Below, piece after piece: positions 1-5,583 of a stretch of 8,700 nucleotides of DNA. Position numbers and translations under genes: made by a program. The notes below the pieces were generated by a model. That model did no database searches. It worked only from the letters and a program-made list of their open reading frames with translations, and was not told the origin of the DNA. Every line of letters starts with the position of its first letter. The first letter of the stretch is position 1. Source of the stretch: Eubacteriales bacterium. GTDB taxonomy: Bacteria; Bacillota; Clostridia; Peptostreptococcales; Anaerovoracaceae. The DNA is taken from assembly GCA_028691625.1 (NCBI GenBank), contig JAQUYZ010000050.1:1-8700 (forward strand). Reading direction: 5' to 3'.

Positions 1-422
1 AGCTTGACAATCAGCTCATCCAGCTCTTTAACGGCACAGACTCCGCTTTCCTCCAGCGTCAGCTTCGTTGTTCCTGTATAGGCTCTCACCAGCCCGCCTG
101 TTCCCAGCTTGATTCCGCCGAAATATCTCGTGATCACCACCGCGATGTTTGTGATTCCCTCCTTGACGAGCATCTGTACGATGGGAGCTCCGGATGTTCC
201 CTGTGGTTCCCCGTCATCGCTTGCCCACTGGAGCTGATACCGGTCTCCGATCACAATGGCTGGCACATTATGAGTCGCCGCCCTATGCTTCGATCTGATT
301 GCCGCGATAAAATCCTCTGCCTCCTCCCGTGATTCTACCGGCTGAACATGGCCGATAAATCTTGATTTGTCAATTATCTGCTCCGCTTCTGCCTCTTTCA
401 TTATTGTTTTATATCTGATCAA
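1..422 (-). CDS. yigZ: YigZ/YvyE (IMPACT, UPF0029) family protein, C-terminus cut by window edge
   Basis: This is the N-terminal 140 codons of a UPF0029/IMPACT-family protein. The reading frame stays open to base 1, so the C-terminal part (usually a DUF1949 domain, about 210 residues in all) lies outside the window. Family hallmarks are clear: DKSRFIGHV at residues 18-26, ATHNVPA at 49-55, SDDGEPQGTSGAP at 68-80 and TRYFGGIKLGTGGLVRAY at 98-115. I place the start at a TTG at base 422, because an AAGGGGG ribosome binding site lies six bases upstream and the resulting N-terminus aligns with Bacillus YvyE. The ATG at base 401 has no ribosome binding site. The bacterial function is poorly known; eukaryotic IMPACT acts in translational control through GCN1. 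It follows hflX by 56 bases on the same strand with no terminator between them, so co-transcription is likely. Family assignment is secure; function is not. Confidence 0.93.
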   Translation of the reverse strand, partial: MIRYKTIMKEAEAEQIIDKSRFIGHVQPVESREEAEDFIAAIRSKHRAATHNVPAIVIGDRYQLQWASDDGEPQGTSGAPIVQMLVKEGITNIAVVITRYFGGIKLGTGGLVRAYTGTTKLTLEESGVCAVKELDELIVK

Positions 423-428
423 GAGGAT

Positions 429-435
429 CCCCCTT
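429..435 (-). promoter_or_regulatory. Ribosome binding site that sets the TTG start of yigZ
   Basis: On the minus strand this reads AAGGGGG and ends six bases before the TTG at 422. It decides in favour of the TTG over the downstream ATG at 401, whose upstream sequence (ATAAAACAATA) carries no purine-rich site. Confidence 0.75.
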
Positions 436-478
436 ATCTGTTCTGCCAATCAGCCCTTGCTGCAGGTCAACGGCTTTC

Positions 479-1756
479 TTATTTTATGATGAACTGCTCC
501 AATCTGCCATAGTCTTTCTTGGATATTTCCACAACAAATTTTGTTCCGTCTTCCTTGTATTCCATCTCGATCACCCTGCATTTGTCACACAGATAGGACG
601 AGATATCGCCGCGGTCGTACGGTACCATCATGGATACAATAATCCTGCCGGAGAATAGCTTTTCCTTGATCCTCTGAACCAGCATCTCCATATTGTCTCC
701 CCTGGTTGCAGAAATATATAGGATTTCTTCTCCATTATGCGGCAGACTCATTTCATCTGCAATATCAATTTTGTTATAGAGCATCAGCTTTTCCTTTTCA
801 CTGGCTCCGATCTCCTTTAAAACCGAATTGGTCACATTGATGTGGAAATCATGATCCGGATAGGAAACATCCACCACATGAAGCAGCAGGTCCGCATAGA
901 TCACCTCTTCCAGTGTTGCTTTAAACGCTTTGACGAGAGAATGAGGCAGCTTGCTGACAAAGCCTACGGTATCAATGAGAATAAACTCCTGGTTTGTGTC
1001 CAGCTTTACATTCCTTTGGGCGGTATCCAGTGTTGCAAAGAGCATATCCTTTTCCAGGACACTCTTCTCCTCCTTATCCGTCAGTTGCAGAAGACGGTTC
1101 ATCAATGCGGATTTTCCCGAATTGGTATAACCCACGAGCGCAACCACCGGAATTTCAGATTTCTGCCGTCTGGCCCTTTGCGTGTTCCGGTTGCTTTTTA
1201 CTTCCAGCAGCTCCTTTTTAATCTCATCCATTCGTTTGGAGATATGCCGGCGGTCTGTTTCAAGCTTTTTTTCGCCCGGACCTCGTGTCCCGATTCCGGC
1301 ACCGAGCCGTGACAGTGACTTCCCAAAACCGGTCAGTCTTGGCAGCCGATACTGCAGCTGTGCCAGCTCAACCTGAAGCTTTCCTTCTCTTGACACGGCG
1401 CGGGCAGCAAAAATGTCCAGAATCAATATGGTCCTGTCGATGACTCTGATGCCCAGCCTGTCCTCAAGGTTCCTCAGCTGGATGCCGGACAGCTCATCAT
1501 TGAAAATCACAGTATCCGCTTCCATATTGGCGCACATTTCCGCAAGCTCGTCCACCTTTCCTTTCCCGATATAAGTGGCAGTATTGGGGCGCTCCTTGTT
1601 CTGAATCATTTCTCCCGCTATATCCACGCCGGCAGCCTCGGCCAGGGCCCATAATTCTTCCATGGAGTAGGAAATATCCTCCTCCATCTGCACACCCGCC
1701 AGGATTGCTCTGTATTCTTCATCCTTAATAATTACGTTATCTTCTGTAAATCTCAA
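479..1756 (-). CDS. hflX: GTPase HflX (Obg-HflX superfamily)
   Basis: A 425-residue, full-length HflX: a ribosome-associated GTPase that in characterised bacteria splits stalled or heat-damaged 70S ribosomes. The N-terminal HflX domain (about 20-190) includes TYIGKGKVDEL (61-71) and the glycine-rich GIGTRGPGEKKLETDRR stretch (154-170), followed by a basic helical linker. The G domain carries G1 GYTNSGKS (209-216), a G2 region FATLD (240-244) with Thr242, G3 DTVGF (262-266), G4 NKID (328-331) and G5 SAT (349-351). The C-terminal domain has a CDKC pair (390-393). The segment after G2 reads TAQR where DPTTR-like residues are common. The start codon is TTG, with an AGGTG-type ribosome binding site five bases upstream. 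It lies 42 bases after yunB and 56 bases before yigZ, probably in one transcript. Identification is very secure. Confidence 0.97.
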   Translation of the reverse strand: MRFTEDNVIIKDEEYRAILAGVQMEEDISYSMEELWALAEAAGVDIAGEMIQNKERPNTATYIGKGKVDELAEMCANMEADTVIFNDELSGIQLRNLEDRLGIRVIDRTILILDIFAARAVSREGKLQVELAQLQYRLPRLTGFGKSLSRLGAGIGTRGPGEKKLETDRRHISKRMDEIKKELLEVKSNRNTQRARRQKSEIPVVALVGYTNSGKSALMNRLLQLTDKEEKSVLEKDMLFATLDTAQRNVKLDTNQEFILIDTVGFVSKLPHSLVKAFKATLEEVIYADLLLHVVDVSYPDHDFHINVTNSVLKEIGASEKEKLMLYNKIDIADEMSLPHNGEEILYISATRGDNMEMLVQRIKEKLFSGRIIVSMMVPYDRGDISSYLCDKCRVIEMEYKEDGTKFVVEISKKDYGRLEQFIIK

Positions 1757-1761
1757 ATTAA

Positions 1762-1770
1762 CACCTCTCT
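1762..1770 (-). promoter_or_regulatory. Ribosome binding site for the TTG start of hflX
   Basis: The minus strand reads AGAGAGGTG here, with the AGGTG core five bases before the TTG at 1756. No ATG lies in frame nearby with comparable support, so the TTG start is preferred. Confidence 0.7.
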
Positions 1771-1798
1771 GATTCAGTTATTTTATTGTACCATATTT

Positions 1799-2479
1799 TC
1801 ACTCTTTGGGGAAAAAGTTGGTAGCATCAATCGCACTTTCCTCAGGTACATTGATATAGGCTTCCGGAACTTCGCCCACGATGATCGCCTCGGCAATGAG
1901 AATGGTATTCTGTACTTCTATATTATTGATCGAAAAAGGAGCCAATACTCTCGCTTGACTGTCCATCTGCAAATAAACCTTATATTTTGTCTGATTGATG
2001 CCCATGCTTTCAAATTCCGTTTTAAAATTGGCCCTGGACATGCCGATGGGCAGCACTTTCAAGCTTATGTACGGTCCGATTTGCGATAAGATCTGGCTTC
2101 CAACGATACTTCCAACGGGAACATCCAGGGCGACAGCTTCCGACCAGCGATATTGGCTCTGTACTGCCTGCGTCAGCTCCGCTGCCAAATTATTCATGGC
2201 AGCAGTATTGGATTCCACATAGGTTATATTTCCCTCCTGATCCGTTTTTATCGTCAGTAATTCATTGACCTCTGCTTCTGATCTGAATTGCTTGTGAACG
2301 GCATCATTGACGATCTGCGTGATCATAGCCTTCACCTTCACCTCGGCGATCGCCGCAACATTCGGCTTGACGATCCGTTCGGTGAACACGACACTGTAAA
2401 CCGCCAGTACCATTAAAAGCACCAGCAACAGGAACCACTTCCCACTATTCTGCTTGTCTCTTTTCGGCCTTCTTCTCAT
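1799..2479 (-). CDS. yunB: Sporulation protein YunB family
   Basis: A 226-residue protein with a very basic N-terminus (MRRRPKRDK), one hydrophobic membrane segment at about residues 15-32, and the rest predicted outside the cytoplasm. This is a single-anchor topology. The C-terminal half matches the YunB family: LDVPVGSIVGSQIL (118-131), SQIGPYISLKVLPIG (132-146), GINQTKYKVYLQM (160-172) and IAEAIIVGEVPEAY (195-208). In Bacillus subtilis, yunB is expressed in the mother cell under sigma-E and is needed for efficient sporulation; its biochemical role is unknown. The ATG at 2479 has a GGGGG ribosome binding site seven bases upstream, and that same G run forms the 3' arm of a terminator-like hairpin. 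It leads a likely yunB-hflX-yigZ unit. The family call rests on recalled motifs and is fairly sure. Confidence 0.88.
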   Translation of the reverse strand: MRRRPKRDKQNSGKWFLLLVLLMVLAVYSVVFTERIVKPNVAAIAEVKVKAMITQIVNDAVHKQFRSEAEVNELLTIKTDQEGNITYVESNTAAMNNLAAELTQAVQSQYRWSEAVALDVPVGSIVGSQILSQIGPYISLKVLPIGMSRANFKTEFESMGINQTKYKVYLQMDSQARVLAPFSINNIEVQNTILIAEAIIVGEVPEAYINVPEESAIDATNFFPKE

Positions 2480-2520
2480 AAAAAAACCCCCATGTAATTC
2501 AGAATATGTTACAGGGGATT
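2480..2520 (-). terminator. Intrinsic terminator after codY, abutting and masking the yunB translation start
   Basis: On the minus strand, AATCCCCTGTAA pairs with TTACATGGGGGTT. This gives twelve base pairs with one bulged T and one G-U pair, around an 11-base loop, and the G run is followed by seven T residues. That is a standard rho-independent terminator about 65 bases after the codY stop. The T run is directly followed by the ATG of yunB, and the GGGGG of the 3' arm is the only candidate yunB ribosome binding site. Transcripts arriving from codY would therefore either stop here or carry a paired ribosome binding site. Confidence 0.8.
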
Positions 2521-2532
2521 CATTTGTTACAA
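2501..2532 (-). promoter_or_regulatory. Candidate yunB promoter with its -10 inside the terminator loop
   Basis: Because the terminator touches the yunB start codon, a yunB promoter must overlap it or lie upstream. On the minus strand the loop contains CATATTCT (2501-2508), which resembles a sigma-E -10 (CATACAAT). An alternative vegetative reading is TTGTAA (2527-2532), an 18-base spacer, and CATATT (2503-2508). A start just after this -10 would omit the 5' arm of the hairpin and leave the ribosome binding site free. No good sigma-E -35 is visible, so this stays tentative. Confidence 0.3.
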
Positions 2533-2543
2533 TTTAATTGTAA
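2527..2543. repeat. Perfect 8-bp inverted repeat in the codY-yunB gap
   Basis: TTACAATT-T-AATTGTAA is a perfect palindrome around base 2535, in the gap between codY and yunB. It could be an operator or an A/U-rich RNA stem. It overlaps the tentative -35 of the candidate yunB promoter. No matching regulator is identified. Confidence 0.5.
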
Positions 2544-2585
2544 TTTTCCTGAAAAACATAATCATTCTGTCTTTCATCCTTTTTA

Positions 2586-3365
2586 TTATACTTCCAGCTT
2601 CCCTAATTCCTCCGTAAATTTCCCGTTCAGAATCTTGATATGAGTGCCCTTCATTCCGAGGGAACGGGATTCTATCACGCCGGCACTTTCCAGCTTTCTC
2701 AGCGCATTAACGATCACGGATCTCGTAATGCCGGAACGGTCTGCAATCTTGCTCGCAACCAAAAGCCCCTCCGTACCCTTCAGTTCGGAGAAAATCTGCT
2801 GCACCGCTTCGATTTCAGAATAGGACAAAGTGCCAATGGCCATCTGCACCACTGCTCTCTTTCTCGCATCCTCTTCGATCTCAAGGGTTTTGCGTCTCTG
2901 TATTTCCAAACCCACAACTGTTGCACCATATTCTCCCAGCACAAGATCCTCGTCGGCAAACTCCGGCTTGTATCTGGTTAAAATCAAGGTTCCCAATCTC
3001 TGACCTCCGCCTAAAATCGGAATAATGGTATGAAGCTTATCATAAGTATCGTAGTCATACTTAAAGATTTCCAGAGCCTCTTCCGCCTTGAGATTTGCTT
3101 CGGTCTCCACAACCTTGAGCAGAGCTTCATTGTATTCGTTCGGAAATTTTTCGCTTCCTGTTTCAGGGTCGGTGATCGTTGAGCTGTCCGATTTGATTTT
3201 ATAATGAACTCCGATGACTTTTCCTCTTCGATTCGCAATATATACATTTGCATCCATCAAGTCACTCAGGATTCCGCAAAGGTCATTGAAGGAAAATACA
3301 CCGGATGCACTCTCCTGTAAAACCCAGTTCAATTTTCTTACCTTCGTAAGTATGTCCTTTTCCAT
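2586..3365 (-). CDS. codY: Global transcriptional regulator CodY
   Basis: A 259-residue protein, the same length as Bacillus subtilis CodY. CodY is a DNA-binding regulator that senses branched-chain amino acids and GTP and controls amino-acid, motility, competence and sporulation genes. The N-terminal GAF ligand domain (about 1-155) contains RRGK (46-49), KFPNEYN (73-79) and [20 protein letters not shown] (113-132). The C-terminal winged helix (about 200-255) is almost identical to known CodY, with [20 protein letters not shown] (201-220) and [12 protein letters not shown] (233-244). The loop 55-73 has no arginine, whereas B. subtilis uses Arg61 there to hold isoleucine. I choose the ATG at 3365 because GGAGG lies six bases upstream and the length fits. 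A longer frame reaching 3500 would run through the promoter. It has its own promoter and terminator and follows hslU as in Bacillus. Confidence 0.98.
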   Translation of the reverse strand: MEKDILTKVRKLNWVLQESASGVFSFNDLCGILSDLMDANVYIANRRGKVIGVHYKIKSDSSTITDPETGSEKFPNEYNEALLKVVETEANLKAEEALEIFKYDYDTYDKLHTIIPILGGGQRLGTLILTRYKPEFADEDLVLGEYGATVVGLEIQRRKTLEIEEDARKRAVVQMAIGTLSYSEIEAVQQIFSELKGTEGLLVASKIADRSGITRSVIVNALRKLESAGVIESRSLGMKGTHIKILNGKFTEELGKLEV

Positions 3366-3429
3366 ATAGTTCCTCCATATATATTTATTCTTAATAATGA
3401 TTGTTAATTTTTTATTACTAACTGAATGT

Positions 3430-3457
3430 ATTATATATGATTTATGTGCAATGATAA
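3430..3457 (-). promoter_or_regulatory. Probable sigma-A promoter of codY
   Basis: On the minus strand there is a perfect -10 TATAAT (3430-3435), a 16-base spacer and a -35 TTATCA (3452-3457, four of six matches). Transcription would start near 3423 and give a leader of about 58 bases before the codY ATG. The strong terminator after hslU makes a separate codY promoter necessary. The region is AT-rich, so the -35 is less certain than the -10. Confidence 0.55.
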
Positions 3458-3470
3458 AGATATTTTTTTG

Positions 3471-3485
3471 ATTGTTCAAAAAATT
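3471..3485 (-). promoter_or_regulatory. Candidate CodY box upstream of the codY promoter
   Basis: The minus strand reads AATTTTTTGAACAAT, matching 12 of 15 positions of the CodY consensus AATTTTCWGAAAATT. It lies about 48-62 bases before the predicted codY start site, so CodY may regulate its own gene. Three mismatches in an AT-rich stretch can arise by chance. Confidence 0.35.
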
Positions 3486-3518
3486 TTCTTTTTTTGGCAC
3501 AATTATTAAAATGACAAA

Positions 3519-3534
3519 GGACTTTTGGACTTTT
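3519..3534. repeat. Two tandem copies of an 8-base unit, GGACTTTT
   Basis: GGACTTTT occurs twice in direct succession (3519-3526 and 3527-3534), between the hslU terminator and the codY promoter region. The second copy overlaps the distal end of the terminator's U-rich tail. It may be a chance duplication. Confidence 0.5.
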
Positions 3535-3573
3535 TATAAAAGATATGGTGCAGGATTTTTCCTGCACCATATC
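3531..3573 (-). terminator. Strong terminator of the dprA-topA-hslVU transcript
   Basis: A perfect 14-bp inverted repeat (3542-3555 with 3560-3573) encloses a four-base loop. On the minus strand it is followed by TTTTATAAAAA. It begins eight bases beyond the hslU stop codon and ends the upstream cluster. On the plus strand the stem is followed by GTATTTTTT, so it could stop transcription in both directions. No plus-strand gene is seen that would need this. Confidence 0.93.
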
Positions 3574-3580
3574 GTATTTT

Positions 3581-5002
3581 TTACAAAATAAATCTGTCAA
3601 TGTCATCCTGCTGCAATTTATCAGCAAATTTCTCTTTTACATATTCCGAGTCGATCACAATCTCGTTTTTTGTTTCATCGGGAAGACTATAAGAGATCTC
3701 CTCAACCAGCTTTTCCATGACGGTATGAAGTCTTCTGGCGCCGATATTCTCTGACTGTTCATTCATCAAATGAGCAAGAGTAGCGATCTCTACCACCGCA
3801 TCATCGGTGATTGTAACTTTGATGCCTTCCGTTTCAAGCAGCATCTTATGCTGTTTCAGCAGAGCGTTCTCAGGAACAGTCAAAATCTTAATAAAATCTT
3901 CTTTTGTCAAATTTTCAAGTTCAACTCTTACTGGGAATCTGCCTTGCAATTCCGGAATCAGATCAGTCGGCTTGGAAATATGAAACGCACCGGCACCAAT
4001 GAATAACATATGGTCGGTTTTTACAGGTCCGTATTTCGTATTGACAACGCTTCCCTCTACGATTGGAAGGATATCTCGCTGAACCCCCTCTTTTGAAACA
4101 TCTCCACCGATTCGATAGCTCTCACTGGATGCGATCTTATCGATTTCATCTATGAAGTTGATTCCATTTTGCTCTGCGTTTTCTAATGCTTCCGCCGTCA
4201 CTTGTTCCATGTCGATCAGGTTCTGCGCTTCCTGGTCTCTGAGAATCTTTCTGGCATCTTTGACTCTCATCTTCTTCTTTTTCTTTTTCTGAGGCATCAT
4301 ATCACCAAAGATGCTGCCTAAGCTTATGCTCATTCCCTCTTGTAAATCAAGATTGTTTGCCGGTGGATTGTCATTCACCTCAATTTCGATATATTGATCT
4401 TCGAGCAGTCCTTCTTTCAGTTGCTGTCTGACTTGTTCTCTTGCGAGTTCAATGTCAGACTGCTCAGTGGAATGTTCCTCTTTTTGTTCCGGTTTTTGCT
4501 GGTTTACCTGGAACCCGCCACCCAAAATAAAATCAAAGGGCCCTCTGACGCCGCCGGAAGTTTGTGCGGGTTTCTTTTTACCCGGAATGATCGCTTCAAT
4601 GATTTTTTCTTCTACGATAATATCCGCTACTGAATATTTCTCTTGTAGCCTTTTTTGTTTGTTCATTCGAATGGATGCTTCGACTAAATCACGAACCATT
4701 GACTCAACATCTTTTCCAACATAGCCAACTTGGCTGTATTTTGATGCTTCCACTTTAACAAAAGGAGCGTCCGCTAATTTTGCAAGTCTTCTTGCGATTT
4801 CAGTCTTACCAACTCCGGTTGAACCAATCATTAAAATGTTCTTCGGTGTGATTTCTTCTCTCATCTCATCCGGAAGTAAACTGCGGCGATACCTGTTTCT
4901 CAGAGCTACAGCAACTGACTTCTTTGCGCTGTTTTGTCCAATGATATATTTATCAAGTTCCTCTACGATCTCCTTAGGAGTCATTTGATACAGTGTGGTC
5001 AT
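3581..5002 (-). CDS. hslU: ATP-dependent protease ATPase subunit HslU (ClpY)
   Basis: A 473-residue AAA+ unfoldase that forms a hexameric cap on HslV and feeds unfolded proteins into it. The N-terminal region has TPKEIVEELDKYIIGQ (8-23). Walker A is GSTGVGKT (60-67), with Ser61 where most HslU have Pro, and the pore loop is GYVG (93-96). The inserted I domain spans about 108-245; it is rich in Q, E and K and ends in six consecutive lysines (239-244). Walker B is INFIDE (281-286), GAGAF is at 337-341 and the sensor-2 motif GARR at 421-424. The C-terminus DDIDRFIL matches the tail that docks into HslV. The length is close to Bacillus ClpY (about 467) and above E. coli (443), the extra residues being in the I domain. 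The ATG follows a GGGGGG ribosome binding site that overlaps the hslV stop region, 11 bases downstream of hslV, which suggests coupled expression. Confidence 0.98.
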   Translation of the reverse strand: MTTLYQMTPKEIVEELDKYIIGQNSAKKSVAVALRNRYRRSLLPDEMREEITPKNILMIGSTGVGKTEIARRLAKLADAPFVKVEASKYSQVGYVGKDVESMVRDLVEASIRMNKQKRLQEKYSVADIIVEEKIIEAIIPGKKKPAQTSGGVRGPFDFILGGGFQVNQQKPEQKEEHSTEQSDIELAREQVRQQLKEGLLEDQYIEIEVNDNPPANNLDLQEGMSISLGSIFGDMMPQKKKKKKMRVKDARKILRDQEAQNLIDMEQVTAEALENAEQNGINFIDEIDKIASSESYRIGGDVSKEGVQRDILPIVEGSVVNTKYGPVKTDHMLFIGAGAFHISKPTDLIPELQGRFPVRVELENLTKEDFIKILTVPENALLKQHKMLLETEGIKVTITDDAVVEIATLAHLMNEQSENIGARRLHTVMEKLVEEISYSLPDETKNEIVIDSEYVKEKFADKLQQDDIDRFIL

Positions 5003-5013
5003 TTTTATCCCCC

Positions 5014-5553
5014 CTACAGTTTCTCTACGGAAATATTGTTATTTGTATATACACAAATAGAAGCCGCAATAGTCAATGCTTCCCGGACGATTTCCTCAGC
5101 ACTCATATCCGTATGCTTATACAGCGCGTTGGCTGCAGCATACGCATAATTGCCGCCGGATCCGATCGCAATGAAGCTTTCATCCGGCTCTATGACCTCT
5201 CCGTTTCCGGATATGACCAGCAGGCTTTCCTTATCCGCAGCCACCATCAGCGCCTCCAGATTTCTCATCACCTTGTCGGATCTCCAGGTCTGTGCCAATG
5301 CTACCGCAGCACGCTTTAAGTTTCCGGAATGCTCTTCCAGCTTCTTCTCAAATTTTTCAGTCAGCGTAAATGCGTCGGCCACGGATCCCGCAAATCCTGT
5401 AATCACACTATTTTTATATATCTTTCTGACCTTTTTTGCGGTTTGCTTCATGATGGAGCTTTGCCCCATCGTGACCTGTCCATCGCCCCCAATGCAAATG
5501 TCATTCTCATTCCGTCTGACAGCAACAATCGTTGTTGCGTGAAATTCTCCCAT
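5014..5553 (-). CDS. hslV: ATP-dependent protease proteolytic subunit HslV (ClpQ)
   Basis: A 179-residue proteasome-like peptidase forming a double hexameric ring that works with HslU in the cytoplasm. The N-terminus is [14 protein letters not shown]. The conserved TTIV places the nucleophile at Thr7, so a six-residue propeptide would have to be removed. Other family marks are GGDGQVTMG (22-30), KKVRK (40-44), [12 protein letters not shown] (53-64), [10 protein letters not shown] (128-137) and ICVYTN (166-171). B. subtilis ClpQ uses an exposed N-terminal serine instead; here residue 2 is Gly, so the threonine mechanism is more likely. GGAGGT precedes the ATG. It starts 30 bases after topA and is followed by hslU after 11 bases, the usual pairing. 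Confidence 0.98.
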   Translation of the reverse strand: MGEFHATTIVAVRRNENDICIGGDGQVTMGQSSIMKQTAKKVRKIYKNSVITGFAGSVADAFTLTEKFEKKLEEHSGNLKRAAVALAQTWRSDKVMRNLEALMVAADKESLLVISGNGEVIEPDESFIAIGSGGNYAYAAANALYKHTDMSAEEIVREALTIAASICVYTNNNISVEKL

Positions 5554-5583
5554 TCTGTTACCTCCCTATAAGATGATTCTATC

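Noticed and set aside
399..401. ATG at 401 as the yigZ start
   Set aside because: There is no ribosome binding site upstream. The TTG at 422 has AAGGGGG and gives an N-terminus that aligns with YvyE.
842..1312. A 156-codon plus-strand frame opposite hflX
   Set aside because: It overlaps the conserved G domain of HflX on the other strand and has no ribosome binding site or family resemblance that I could see.
2476..2493. Five-codon leader ORF (ATG GGG GTT TTT TTA TGA) overlapping the yunB ATG
   Set aside because: It has no ribosome binding site of its own. It arises from the terminator's G run and T run.
2542..2556. CodY box after codY (TTTTCCTGAAAA core)
   Set aside because: The best alignment to the 15-base consensus has four mismatches, too weak to call in an AT-rich gap.
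3366..3500. N-terminal extension of codY to an upstream ATG at 3500
   Set aside because: The extension would cover the promoter and CodY-box-like site and has no family match. The ATG at 3365 has GGAGG at ideal spacing and gives the standard 259 residues.
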